Shown: positions 1-8,177, numbered from the stretch's first letter. The stretch is DNA of 64,000 nucleotides from Chromatocurvus halotolerans (GCF_004340525.1 NZ_SLWX01000001.1:1-64000), one strand, 5' to 3'. Numbers and translations: made by a program. The notes: generated from the letters alone by a model not told the origin.

Positions 1-375
1 TATAGCGTGCGTTACCTGCGCCTGCCGCGGCTGTTCGAGATGCTGCGCATCGCCCACGGTGATGGCAGCTATCCACGGCTCATGAACCAGTTGCTCAAGA
101 CCGACCTGCTAATCCTGGATGACTGGGGCATCCAGAAGGTGAGTGCCGCCCAGCGCAACGACCTGATGGAGGTGATAGAAGACCGCCACGGGCGCCGATC
201 CACGCTGATTGCCAGCCAGCTGCCGACGGAGTACTGGCACGAGTACATCGGCGAGGCGACGCTGGCGGACGCCATCCTGGATCGGCTACTGCACGGTGCT
301 CACCGGCTGAATCTCACCGGCGAATCCCTGCGGAAAACCAGCAGCAAATTGACCGAGCGTGACCGGTCAGTGTAA
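1..375 (+). CDS. istB: IS21-family helper ATPase IstB, C-terminal part
   Basis: Partial gene: the reading frame is open from base 1 and ends at TAA 373-375, so about 124 C-terminal residues are seen. IstB is the AAA+ helper that works with the IstA transposase during IS21 transposition. The Walker B segment LLILDDWG is visible and is followed by the family-typical stretch on recruiting and discarding target sites ([30 protein letters not shown]). The Walker A loop would lie upstream of the window. No frameshift is visible in this part, so the helper may be intact. IstA is not seen. Confidence 0.9.
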   Translation, partial: YSVRYLRLPRLFEMLRIAHGDGSYPRLMNQLLKTDLLILDDWGIQKVSAAQRNDLMEVIEDRHGRRSTLIASQLPTEYWHEYIGEATLADAILDRLLHGAHRLNLTGESLRKTSSKLTERDRSV

Positions 376-410
376 AACTACGGTCGCCAGCGAGCACTGG
401 TGTGCAAGTC

Positions 411-450
411 GGTCACGATGCCCGGAACGGGCGGTCACGTTCGCCGGAAT
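411..450 (+). repeat. Tandem terminal repeats of the IS21-type right end
   Basis: Two imperfect direct copies, ggtcacgatgcccggaac (411-428) and ggtcacgttcgccggaat (433-450), are spaced 22 bases apart. Multiple short repeats at the ends are a known trait of IS21-family elements and bind the transposase. Confidence 0.65.
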
Positions 451-520
451 ACGCAACCGTCACTAAATAGCTGCACATACACTGAGAACCACCAGCAAGT
501 CGGCGTGAGGTGGCCGCTAG

Positions 521-691
521 CCTGGCATACACACAGCAAAAGAAATTGCTGTTTTCATCGCACCAGATTTGCTTGTTCCGATCCAAACCTTCCCAGACTG
601 GCTGGTCATCTACACGAAGGCGCTCAAGTGCAAGCTCGAAAGTCTGCCATCGCCCTTCCTCGCATCGATGACAGGTTCTGAAGCTCGGTAG
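521..691 (+). pseudogene. Possible remnant of a gene 3' end
   Basis: A frame opened by TAG at 518-520 runs for 56 codons to TAG 689-691 and has no usable start codon near its beginning. The translation (segment VFIAPDLLVPIQTFPDWLV followed by IYTKALKCKLESLPSPF) has a protein-like mix of hydrophobic and charged residues, unlike the antisense shadow frames elsewhere. I do not recognise the family. It could be chance. A truncated gene left behind by insertion of the neighbouring IS is the alternative. Confidence 0.2.
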
Positions 692-1159
692 CGGCTATTT
701 TTCATGCAGACCTGACATTGCGATGAGCAACTTAGACAGCTGAGACGGCCACAACTTTACTCCCGTCGGCAGCCCTGTGCTCGTGCCGTGTTGAAGTGTC
801 TCGCTCACCTCGCCTCTCGGATTGCGGAGCGCCCTACTCGCTCATGATTGGCATCGATCATTGCTTCCTGCTCCGGCCTGATGCTCCACCTCCTGAGAGT
901 TGCCATAGCGCTAGAGTGCGAGTCTCGGGATACCATTGTGGCTAGCGTCTCGTAGCGACCCGTCTGTGAACATGTGCTTTACGCCGCGCCGGCACAATTA
1001 ATGTCCCGAGCCTCTCCCCCGGCCTCGAAAGTGTGGCCCCACCGCACCATAGATGATGGCAGCTGTCGGCCAGACGCGGACTAGGAGCAGCGGTTCCAGA
1101 CCCTATCTTTCGCACACCGACCAGGTAACAGTCTGTGCTCATCGTTCTACCAGACGATG

Positions 1160-1165
1160 TATACT
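1160..1165 (+). promoter_or_regulatory. Candidate -10 element (TATACT)
   Basis: TATACT is close to the sigma-70 -10 consensus and would place a transcription start about 33 bases before the ATG at 1205. No good -35 match is seen at the usual distance, so this is only suggestive. Confidence 0.25.
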
Positions 1166-1204
1166 TTAGTCCCGTATCAGCGATGTGATGGCTCGGCCAA
1201 AAAC

Positions 1205-1762
1205 ATGTTCAAACGAGTCGGTCTTCTATTAGCGGCAGTCGCTGCGTTCTTACCCCGGTTGGCGTTTTCGCAACATGATCCGGTCCAGATAATCGTGTCT
1301 GTGACAGAAGTGTCCATCATTCCACAGCCTGCTGGCATGCCTGGGATGGAGACAATCAATGCCGAAGGGGCAGTCGTAAACCTCCCGTTCACCGAAGAGC
1401 ACAGTCTCCCGATTCGCGCGGAGTTCTCAGTAGTACCTGGTGTTCTTCACAAACTGCGCATTATCGCAGGTGGAGCTGACTTATATATTGAGTTGACCCT
1501 GGCACCGCCTGTGGACAATTCGACGAAGGCGATAGCAAAGTTCTTCTTCCACAAGCAAAAGGAAGCCGTCGAATCGCAGGACATGCCAGGTCTTCGACAG
1601 ATTACCGATCCGTTTACGAATGAGACGGCGCTCGTGATCCCTCTCACCGGCAGTTCCGTCGAGCTTGGGAAGCGTATGGAGCGCTTTGGGGAGAAACCGA
1701 AACAAACAGTTGTATCGACACATGTGACTTTATCGGTGCTTCCGCCACAGACAGGCACGTAA
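1205..1762 (+). CDS. Secreted protein of unknown function
   Basis: A protein of 185 residues with a clear Sec signal peptide: basic MFKR, a hydrophobic core (VGLLLAAVAAFLP), and a likely cleavage near LAFSQ. The ATG at 1205 is preferred over an upstream in-frame ATG at 1157 because it puts the signal peptide at the N terminus. The mature part is mostly beta-prone with alternating hydrophobic residues and no cysteines, which would fit a small periplasmic or surface beta-sandwich domain. I do not recognise the family. It stands alone between an IS remnant and an oppositely oriented gene. Confidence 0.6.
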   Translation: MFKRVGLLLAAVAAFLPRLAFSQHDPVQIIVSVTEVSIIPQPAGMPGMETINAEGAVVNLPFTEEHSLPIRAEFSVVPGVLHKLRIIAGGADLYIELTLAPPVDNSTKAIAKFFFHKQKEAVESQDMPGLRQITDPFTNETALVIPLTGSSVELGKRMERFGEKPKQTVVSTHVTLSVLPPQTGT

Positions 1763-1916
1763 CTTTAAATTACGGGGAGACGGCTGTTTCGAGTCGAGAG
1801 CTGATGGTCGCCGTCCGTTTCGCAGATGGCCGTTTTCGGCCAGAAGCGGGCATCTAGGGATAAATTTCTCTGAGCCCCGAGTAGAAAAAGCCTCCCTGGT
1901 TAACGGGCTCATGCAA

Positions 1917-2630
1917 TCAAGTGCTGACGGCTGTTGTCCTTCGCAGCTCCGCGGACAGCAGTTCTTCCAACGTTGAGAAGCTGGCTTGATGTTCTTGAAA
2001 TAGCGCAAGTTGTTGCGCGAATACCGCTTCATGAATCTTTAAGGCAACGATCAGGTCCTCTCTCGAGCCGGCTCCGGAAAGAGCTTTTTCGAGTGCTTGA
2101 TCAGAAAGAAGCATGGTCAGCCGGACCAGGGGCACCACGTACGGCCGCGACCACTCCCGGACCTGCTGATCCAATACGTGCATTCTTCGTGTTAACAACG
2201 CGTGCTCTACAAGCAAGCCACGTAAATCTTTCGACGAGATCAGGTTCATATCACCACTGCTTACTAACTGTTCATACGTGGCGGACTGCGCGGCCATGGG
2301 CGGCAGGTTGAAACCTGTTTCCTTAAATTCACGCTGCATTTCTGCATCAAGCTCTGGCGGCTCGGAAGTGACCGCGGAGGCAAACTCACTGAACTTCACC
2401 TTGGACACTTGAAGCAACGCGCTCTTCTCTGCAACCTCATTGCTCAAAGCTAGAAAGTCTCTATGCAGATCCTGAATAAGTTGTGCCTCACGGGCCGTAG
2501 CCGAGCGCCCCTCATTCCAGTTGGAGACCTGTATACCGATGAAGACGCCCACCACTACAATCGCAAAGTCGAGGACAACCGCTGTCCAGTTCTGATGTCG
2601 AACATGTTCGCTGATTCTGCGGAAAAGCAT
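1917..2630 (-). CDS. DUF6090-like single-pass membrane protein
   Basis: This protein of 237 residues has the hallmark N terminus of a common proteobacterial orphan family: an amphipathic stretch with HVRHQNW, then one transmembrane helix (LDFAIVVVGVFIGIQVSNW, about residues 20-40), then a long helical, charged domain of roughly 190 residues. The ATG at 2630 (MLFRRISEHV) matches the usual start of the family; an upstream ATG at 2684 would add 18 atypical residues. The function of the family is not known. The helical domain is probably periplasmic or cytoplasmic and may mediate protein contacts. No operon partner is close by. Confidence 0.7.
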   Translation of the reverse strand: MLFRRISEHVRHQNWTAVVLDFAIVVVGVFIGIQVSNWNEGRSATAREAQLIQDLHRDFLALSNEVAEKSALLQVSKVKFSEFASAVTSEPPELDAEMQREFKETGFNLPPMAAQSATYEQLVSSGDMNLISSKDLRGLLVEHALLTRRMHVLDQQVREWSRPYVVPLVRLTMLLSDQALEKALSGAGSREDLIVALKIHEAVFAQQLALFQEHQASFSTLEELLSAELRRTTAVST

Positions 2631-2765
2631 CGGGAGCTCCGAGCGACAAGATTCAGAAGAAAATACCATGGCAAGTGGACGCAAAATGCCGCTTCGGGTC
2701 GATAACGGTCATTCGCCAGGCAGCCAATGACTTCCCGCTTTCGGCGAGGAGCAGACAGATGCGAT

Positions 2766-3176
2766 TCACCTTGCCAACCGCCGCCAGCCGACAGCTAGAC
2801 CGTCCGTGGTTTCCATGCCGACACCAGTGGCTTGCCTTTCCCCATCCACAAACCAATCCACGTGGTAGATAGTACCCACCTGTTCAATATTCAGTTCGTA
2901 CTCGTCTGAGAAAGTGCCGTCCTCATAGAAGTAGCGCACATGGTAGTCGCCTTCAAAGCCCTCGACCGGGCCCCCGGTCGCAATGCCCGAACCCCGGTAT
3001 TGCGTCGAATACATCCAGCGAGCGTTCAGAGTGCCGGGCGCATGACTTTTCGTATAGAGAACGAATCCAATGTTTGTGATAGCGGATTCTGGCGCAGCTT
3101 CCGCAGCCATCGCGCAACGGCAGGTGATCAAAAGTACGCTGAGAAAAAGGATTCCACCGGATGCAGTCTTGTTCAT
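2766..3176 (-). CDS. Small secreted protein of unknown function
   Basis: A 136-residue protein with a signal peptide (MNKTASGGILFLSVLLITC..., predicted cleavage after CAMA). The mature region is rich in aromatic residues and contains two similar tyrosine-rich motifs, VRYFYEDGTFSDEYEL and VDWFVDGE, suggesting a beta-sheet fold. It may be a lipoprotein if the Cys in LLITC is modified, but the residues around it are not a good lipobox. I do not recognise the family. The gene lies just upstream of the IS3 left end and is transcribed away from it. Confidence 0.55.
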   Translation of the reverse strand: MNKTASGGILFLSVLLITCRCAMAAEAAPESAITNIGFVLYTKSHAPGTLNARWMYSTQYRGSGIATGGPVEGFEGDYHVRYFYEDGTFSDEYELNIEQVGTIYHVDWFVDGERQATGVGMETTDGLAVGWRRLAR

Positions 3177-3370
3177 TGATCGGTTCCCCAGATCGCGTTG
3201 TGGAGTGGTCCGTGAACAATTCTAATCGCTATGTATGATGATAGGGTAGCCGAATTAGATTAACGGACGGGCAAGTTAGGCGCTTTGCAAGTCAGCTTCC
3301 GGCCAAGTGAGGTCGGTCGGAGTTCGTGGAGTCCATCGGATCGTTTATCTTTACGATTCGGAGAACAACG

Positions 3371-4592
3371 ATGGAAAGAATACCCAAGGCAACATACACG
3401 CCGGAGTTCCGGGCTGAGGCAGTGAAGCTGGTTGAGTTGACTGGCATGTCAGTGGCGAAAGCCGCAGAGCGCTTATCGATTCCCAAAAGTAGTCTCAGTA
3501 ACTGGGTACGTGCTGCCCGTGCAGGAAAGCTGCAACAGGTTGGTGAGCAGCAGCGTGCGCCCACGGAGCTTGAGATGGAGCTGGCCCTTGCCCGCCGCGA
3601 GCTCGCCGAGGTCAAACAGGAGCGCAATCTGTTAAAAACAGTTTGCGGCGTACTTCGCGAAGGAATCCCGGTGAAGTACGCGCAGATTCACCGGCTCAGG
3701 CACGAGCACTCTGTCGCGGCCATATGCCGCCTGCTGGATGTCTCCGAGAGCGGTTACTACGCTTGGCGAAAGCGTCCACCGTCGCCACGGGCGAGGGTGG
3801 ACGCGCGACTGGAGCTGGAGATCAAGGCGGCTCACGAGCGCACGCGTCGAACTACGGTCCCGAGCGACTACAGTCCGAGCTTGCAGACAACGGTATTCGT
3901 GTCGGGGTTCATCGCATCAAGCGAATTCGCCGTGAGCAGGGCTTGCGCTGCAAACCGAAGCGGCGTTTCCGCGTCACGACGGACTCGAAGCACGCTCTGC
4001 CTGTGGCGCCGAACAGGCTTGCCAGGCAGTTCTCGACGGATGCGCCTGACAAGGTGTGGGTGACACATCTCACGTACATCGACACGGCCGAGGGCTGGCT
4101 GTACCTGGCGGGCGTCAAGGACTCATTCAACGGTGAGTTTGTTGGATACGCGATGTCGGAGCGGATGACGGTTGATCTGACGGAGCGACGGCGCCCCTGG
4201 TGAGCGCATCGCACCACGCCCGGTCAATTCCTGCATCCACCCTGCGGACCTTCCCATAAACACCTCCAATATCAAAGGTGTTGCGACGACCAGTTAAATC
4301 CACCCAATACTGTGCCGGCGCCTACCAAAAGCTCCTGCGGCAGCACCAGATGCTGTCGTCCTTGAGCCGCAAAGGGAGCTGCTGGGACAACGCGCCGATG
4401 GAGAGCGCCTGGGGCGTCTTGAAATTAGAGCTCGTGCATCATGATCGGTTTAAGACGCGGGAGGAGGCACTAGCTGCTATTCAGGAGTACATTGAGATCT
4501 TTTGCAACCGAACCCGAAAGCAGGCTCGCCTTGGTTACCTGTCGCCTGTACAGTTCATCAAGCAATACCGCCACATGCAGGCGGCAAATTGA
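3371..4592 (+). pseudogene. IS3-family transposase OrfA-OrfB, broken
   Basis: OrfA begins at ATG 3371 and shows the helix-turn-helix (GMSVAKAAERLSIPKSSLSNW) and a leucine-rich coiled segment. OrfB begins at the GTG at 3671 (VKYAQIHRLR). In typical relatives OrfB is in the -1 frame; here an indel near 3631-3650 fuses both in one frame. A second frameshift lies near 3845-3860, where the sequence moves to another frame at SNYGPERLQSELADNG. The first catalytic aspartate is replaced (WVTHLTYI instead of WVTD). The block with the second aspartate (HSDRGSQY) is missing and replaced by IS30 DNA at about 4180-4303. The reading then resumes with QYCAGAYQKLL and the catalytic-glutamate region (APMESAWGVLK) to the stop at 4590-4592. 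It cannot make active transposase. Confidence 0.85.
4178..4305 (-). mobile_element. IS30-family fragment: terminal repeat plus transposase N terminus
   Basis: Read on the minus strand, bases 4305-4278 form the end gggtggatttaactggtcgt-cgcaacac, resembling the terminal repeat of a group of IS30 elements. A start codon at 4257-4255 opens MGRSAGWMQELTGRGAMRS followed by PGAPSLRQ, the recognisable beginning of IS30-type transposases of the SPGAPS group. After about 27 residues the reading merges into IS3 orfB sequence near 4180-4190. Only one end survives, so the rest of the IS30 copy and some IS3 DNA were deleted together. Family assignment rests on recalled N-terminal motifs, not a search. Confidence 0.7.
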
Positions 4593-4793
4593 GCCGGCGG
4601 ACTCTACGGAAACCGACTCACCTCAATGGCGGTAACTGCCGTAAAGGAAAACTTTGTCGCTCGTCGCGTAGCCGCGCCATACGCCGCGATGCCGACGGGT
4701 TCCCGAGTAGCGCGAGGAACATCAAAGGCTCCTGTAGCGCAGGCCCATGCACGTATACTGTGCGCCCGTTACCGCCAGGAAGCTTGAAGCCAC

Positions 4794-5627
4794 ATGTCCA
4801 CATTTTCCGCAGGCAGGGCCGGCAATGCACTGAACCGGATTGAGCAGAGTCCCCTGTTCCAGGGCTCGGTCATCTTCATTATCGTGCTGTCGGCGATCAC
4901 CATCGGCGCGAAGACCTATGAGCTCCCGCCGCTCGCCGACAGACTGCTTCCGTATCTGGACAATGCGATCACGGTTTTCTTTCTCACGGAAATCGTCCTG
5001 CGATTCCTGGCCTGTGACAACAGGCGACGCTTCTTCACCGATGGGTGGAATGTGTTTGACACGCTGGTTGTGGTGGGCAGCCTGATTCCGCTGGACAACG
5101 CGGACGCCGTGCTGATCGGCCGTCTGCTGAGGGTATTCCGGGTTCTGCGTCTGGTCTCTGTGGTGCCTGAGCTACGTTCGCTGATCAACGCCCTGCTTAA
5201 GTCGATTCCGCGCATGGGCCATATTGCACTGCTGATGTTCATCATCTTCTATATTTACGGTGCCGTGGGCTCTATGTTTTTCGCAGGCATCAACGAGGCC
5301 CTGTGGGGCGATGTTGCCATTTCCATGCTTACACTGTTCAGAATTGCAACCTTTGAGGACTGGACGGACGTCATGTACGAGACCATGGCGACGTTCCCGC
5401 TAAGCTGGATCTACTACCTCACGTTTATCTTCCTTACGGCGTTTGTCTTCCTGAACATGATGGTCGGCACGATTCTGGACGTCATGACTCGGGAGTTTCA
5501 CCGGGACAGCGACGATCAGGCGCAACGGGAGCGCGATGAGATCGTGAACCGCCTCGAAGTGATGGAGCGGCAGATCGGCGAGATCAGGGAGCACCTCATC
5601 GGGAGTGATGGCGGCGGTCGGAATTGA
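4794..5627 (+). CDS. Voltage-gated cation channel (bacterial Nav/Cav type)
   Basis: A 277-residue, six-helix, single-domain channel of the Ion_trans family, expected to act as a tetramer in the inner membrane. S1 lies at about 22-42, S2 at 52-74, S3 at 84-100, S4 at 103-131, S5 at 141-163, the pore helix at 174-187 and S6 at 203-231. S4 carries arginines at every third position (R110, R113, R116, R119), the voltage-sensor pattern. The selectivity filter is TFEDWTD (186-192). Bacterial sodium channels usually read TLESWSM or TLESWAS; here acidic residues occupy the positions after the glutamate and at the outer mouth, as in calcium-selective designs and relatives. The C terminus (about 240-268) is a charged coiled coil typical of tetramerisation. 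A TATACT at 4754-4759 may be its -10 element. Confidence 0.9.
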   Translation: MSTFSAGRAGNALNRIEQSPLFQGSVIFIIVLSAITIGAKTYELPPLADRLLPYLDNAITVFFLTEIVLRFLACDNRRRFFTDGWNVFDTLVVVGSLIPLDNADAVLIGRLLRVFRVLRLVSVVPELRSLINALLKSIPRMGHIALLMFIIFYIYGAVGSMFFAGINEALWGDVAISMLTLFRIATFEDWTDVMYETMATFPLSWIYYLTFIFLTAFVFLNMMVGTILDVMTREFHRDSDDQAQRERDEIVNRLEVMERQIGEIREHLIGSDGGGRN

Positions 5628-5654
5628 CCCCGGTAGCGCAATTTCGGTTATCCT
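5624..5654 (+). promoter_or_regulatory. Candidate promoter before the TIGR02647-type gene
   Basis: TTGACC (5624-5629) resembles a -35 box and ttatcc/tatcct (5648-5654) a weak -10 box, 18-19 bases apart. It sits at the very end of the channel gene and 40 bases ahead of the next start. It would serve the small gene and the alkyl sulfatase downstream. Confidence 0.3.
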
Positions 5655-5692
5655 CAACGCTGGCTAACCGCAAGCATACCGGGAAGAGCGCG

Positions 5693-5950
5693 ATGACCAT
5701 TGACCTCGAGATGACCCAGGAAATGTCACTGTTGCTGAAGTTCGATCCCGACAGCATGCAGCACGGATTGAAGATACACAGCGATGCCGACCCAGCCATC
5801 GTTGCCGCAGGAGAACGACTGCATGCCAAGGGGCTGATTGACCAGCCGGACGGTGGCTTCCTGACCTCGCTGGGGCATCAGGCCACGGAACATGTGCGCG
5901 CCCTGCACCAGATACTCGGAGCCGCACCCGACACCAGGATAGAAGGATAA
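5693..5950 (+). CDS. TIGR02647-family protein
   Basis: A short cytoplasmic protein (85 residues) with the features of the gammaproteobacterial TIGR02647 family: LLLKFDPDSMQHGLKIH, then AAGERLHAKGLI, DGGFLTSLG and a C-terminal helix. The ATG at 5693 is chosen because the family starts close to it; the open frame further upstream is not family-like. The fold suggests a small winged-helix-like domain (helical segment, then L-x-x-LG turn), but no function is established. It ends 4 bases before the alkyl sulfatase start and is probably cotranscribed with it. Confidence 0.75.
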   Translation: MTIDLEMTQEMSLLLKFDPDSMQHGLKIHSDADPAIVAAGERLHAKGLIDQPDGGFLTSLGHQATEHVRALHQILGAAPDTRIEG

Positions 5951-5954
5951 GTCC

Positions 5955-7952
5955 ATGCGAAACCCCTGCCTCAGCCTCTTTATCATCGGTCTACTGAGCG
6001 CCTGCGGTGGCGAAGCCCCCTCTCCCGGCACCAATTCTCTCGCTGACGGGGACGGCACGCGGCCCGGGGGCGCCAGTGAATCGACACGCAATGCAAACGC
6101 CGCCGTGGCCGACCTGCTTCCGCTTACCGACCCGCAGGACGTCGAGGACGCACAGCGCGGGTTCCTCGGCACAATTGATGGCGGGCGCATCACCGCGAGC
6201 GACGGGCAACTCGTCTGGTCATTCGAGGATTACGCGTGGCAGGAGGCGGCGGAGGAGACACCGGCAACCGTCAACCCCAGCCTGTGGCGTCAGGCTCGCC
6301 TCAACAACATCCACGGCCTGTTCGAAGTCCAGGAAGGCATTTATCAGGTCAGGGGATTCGATCTTGCCAACATGACAGTCATTGAGGGCGAGTCTGGCTG
6401 GATTGTGATCGATCCGCTCACCGTCGAGGAAACCAGCCGCGCTGCCCTCGCCCTGGTCAATGACACACTCGGTAAGCGACCGGTTAGCGCGGTGTTGTTC
6501 ACTCACAGCCACATCGATCATTTCGGCGGCATCCGCGGCGTGCTGTCAGCCGAAGAGCAGGAGCAGCGCGATGTCCCCGTCATCGCGCCAGTGGATTTCC
6601 TGCGCGAATCCGTCTCGGAAAATGTTGTGGCGGGCAGCGTCATGATGCGCCGGGCGGTCTACATGTACGGCATGAACCTGCCTCGCGACGCCACTGGCCA
6701 CGTTGATACCGGCCTTGGCAAGCAGCCTGCCGACGGCACCGCATCCATCACACGACCCACCGTGACAATTGATGACAATACGGGGGAGCTGGAGATTGAT
6801 GGCGTGGCGTTTGAATTCATGCACACGCCAGGCGCCGAGGCCCCGGCAGAATTCATGTTCTATCTCCCACAGCATGAAGCCCTGTGCGGCGCAGAAATCC
6901 TGTCACGCAACTTCCACAATCTTTATACCCTGCGCGGCGCAAAAGTACGCGATGCCCTCAAATGGTCGGGCTACATCGACCAGGCGCTGGTTCGCTTCGG
7001 GGACCGGGCCGGCACGATTTTCAATTCCCACCACTGGCCGGTATTCGGTAACCCTGCGGTGGATGATTACCTGAAAAAACAGCGCGACATTTATAAATAC
7101 ACTCACGACCAGACCATGCGTCTGGCCTCACGCGGTCTGACACCGAACGAAATCGCCGACACCATAGCCCTGCCCGCAGCACTGAAAGACAATTTCGCAA
7201 CGCGCGATTATTACGGCACGCTGAAACACAATGCCAAGGCGGTGTACCAGTTTTACTTCGGCTGGTACGACGGCAACCCGGTAAACCTCGATCCCCTGCC
7301 CCCGGAATCGCAAAGCCGTCGCTATGTTGAGGCCATGGGCGGCGTCGACGCCGTACTGGATAAAGCGCGAACCGCGTATCGCGAGGGGGCGTTCCAGTGG
7401 TCCGCCCGGCTCGCACATCACGTAGTCTTTTCCGATCCAGGCAATACGCAGGGACGAATCATGCTGGCCCGCGCCTATGACCAGCTCGGGTATCTTGCCG
7501 AGAGTGGCCCCTGGCGTGACGTCTACCTGAGTGGCGCACACGAATTACGTAACGGCATCACACCGATGTCGGGGCTCGTCGGAAATGGCGGCCTGATCAG
7601 CGCCATCCCGATCGATCTTTTCCTCACGGCCATGGCGACAAACCTGAATCCGGATGAGGCCGGGGACAAGGTCATTACGGTGAATCTCCGGGTGCCTGAC
7701 AAGGATGCGGAATTCACCCTATTGCTGGAAAACGCGGTCATGAACTTTCGCGAGGGTCTTTCCGATAACGCGGATGTCACGCTGAACATCAGTCACGCCA
7801 TGCTGCTCAAAGTGCTTGGCGGTGGCGCGAAAGTTACCGATCTGGTGGGTAACGAGGGTGTTTCCGTGGAGGGCAGCCGCATTCGACTGGGGCAGTTCTT
7901 TGCCAGCTTTGATCGCGTGGAGGATCCCGCTTTCCCGCTCACGACGCCCTGA
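5955..7952 (+). CDS. Alkyl sulfatase, lipoprotein form (SdsA/BDS1 family)
   Basis: A 665-residue zinc-dependent alkyl sulfatase, expected to cleave primary alkyl sulfates (SDS-like surfactants) to alcohol and sulfate in the periplasm or at the outer membrane. The N terminus is a lipoprotein signal with lipobox LSAC (Cys17), followed by a Gly/Ser-rich linker. The metallo-beta-lactamase core begins near residue 140 and has THSHIDH (183-189) as metal site, with further ligands expected at GAEAPAEFMF, LCGAEI and the SHHW region. A helical dimerisation domain (about 390-540) and a C-terminal SCP2-like domain (about 545-660) complete the family architecture. ATG 5955 follows a ggataa stretch. Confidence 0.9.
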   Translation: MRNPCLSLFIIGLLSACGGEAPSPGTNSLADGDGTRPGGASESTRNANAAVADLLPLTDPQDVEDAQRGFLGTIDGGRITASDGQLVWSFEDYAWQEAAEETPATVNPSLWRQARLNNIHGLFEVQEGIYQVRGFDLANMTVIEGESGWIVIDPLTVEETSRAALALVNDTLGKRPVSAVLFTHSHIDHFGGIRGVLSAEEQEQRDVPVIAPVDFLRESVSENVVAGSVMMRRAVYMYGMNLPRDATGHVDTGLGKQPADGTASITRPTVTIDDNTGELEIDGVAFEFMHTPGAEAPAEFMFYLPQHEALCGAEILSRNFHNLYTLRGAKVRDALKWSGYIDQALVRFGDRAGTIFNSHHWPVFGNPAVDDYLKKQRDIYKYTHDQTMRLASRGLTPNEIADTIALPAALKDNFATRDYYGTLKHNAKAVYQFYFGWYDGNPVNLDPLPPESQSRRYVEAMGGVDAVLDKARTAYREGAFQWSARLAHHVVFSDPGNTQGRIMLARAYDQLGYLAESGPWRDVYLSGAHELRNGITPMSGLVGNGGLISAIPIDLFLTAMATNLNPDEAGDKVITVNLRVPDKDAEFTLLLENAVMNFREGLSDNADVTLNISHAMLLKVLGGGAKVTDLVGNEGVSVEGSRIRLGQFFASFDRVEDPAFPLTTP

Positions 7953-7994
7953 AGGAGCAGAAAGGCACTCCGGGCAGCGGGTCAGCTGCAACCG

Positions 7995-8177
7995 TCAGTC
8001 TGCTGTATGTCCCGGCGCCGTCAATACGCCGGGCGACAGGCTTTCATGAGCTGGCTGCTGCAGGTCCGGCCGTGCTGCCGGCACGCTGCCCACGGCGCCC
8101 TGGCAATTCGCGCCCAGACTCAGGGTCACTACCAGGCCAACAGACACCAGCGCCCTGATCACTTCATCGGGATCCAT
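7995..8177 (-). CDS. Possible small secreted peptide
   Basis: A 60-codon frame with ATG at 8177 preceded at 4 bases by a strong GGAGGT ribosome-binding site. The predicted peptide begins MDPDEVIRALVSVGLVV, has a hydrophobic core (ALVSVGLVVTLSLGA) that could be a signal peptide or membrane helix, then a Pro/Ala-rich tail. There is no family match I can recall. It lies in the gap between the alkyl sulfatase and the riboswitch and points toward the sulfatase 3' end. The good Shine-Dalgarno sequence is the main support. Confidence 0.4.
   Translation of the reverse strand: MDPDEVIRALVSVGLVVTLSLGANCQGAVGSVPAARPDLQQPAHESLSPGVLTAPGHTAD

Larger units (their letters stand above)
1..455 (+). mobile_element. 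IS21-family insertion sequence, right-hand part
   Basis: This is the 3' part of an IS21-family element whose left portion lies outside the window. It holds the end of istB and about 80 bases of right terminus. IS21 termini end in TG...CA and carry repeated transposase-binding motifs. Here the element appears to end at the CA of ggaatacgca (446-455), after two tandem copies of a ggtcac-n4-ccgga-type repeat. The outer boundary is inferred from these features; the matching left end and target duplication cannot be checked here. Confidence 0.7.
456..1204. other. Non-coding or degraded stretch between the IS end and the next gene
   Basis: No convincing intact gene is present in these roughly 750 bases. 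Base composition is lower in GC than the rest of the window and stop codons are frequent. The only protein-like piece is a start-less open frame at 521-691, listed separately. The stretch is best read as decayed sequence downstream of a transposon, with a possible -10 element for the next gene at 1160-1165. Confidence 0.5.
3308..4625 (+). mobile_element. Degenerate IS3-family insertion sequence
   Basis: About 1.3 kb bounded by imperfect inverted repeats: the left end starting tgaggtcggtcgg at 3308 matches the reverse complement of the right end finishing at 4625 in about 21 of 27 positions, both with the TG...CA tips of IS3 elements. No matching 3-base target duplication is visible (aag before, atg after). 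The transposase reading frame is damaged in several ways and an IS30-family fragment sits inside it, so the element is dead. Confidence 0.85.

Noticed and set aside
400-681. A 93-codon open frame near the start
   Set aside because: It begins inside the terminal repeats of the IS21 element and runs through low-quality sequence; a different frame (521-691) is more protein-like.
3371-4063. A working single-frame IS3 transposase of about 230 residues
   Set aside because: The frame ends before the conserved catalytic core and departs from the family sequence near 3,850; the real core continues in another frame and is itself damaged.
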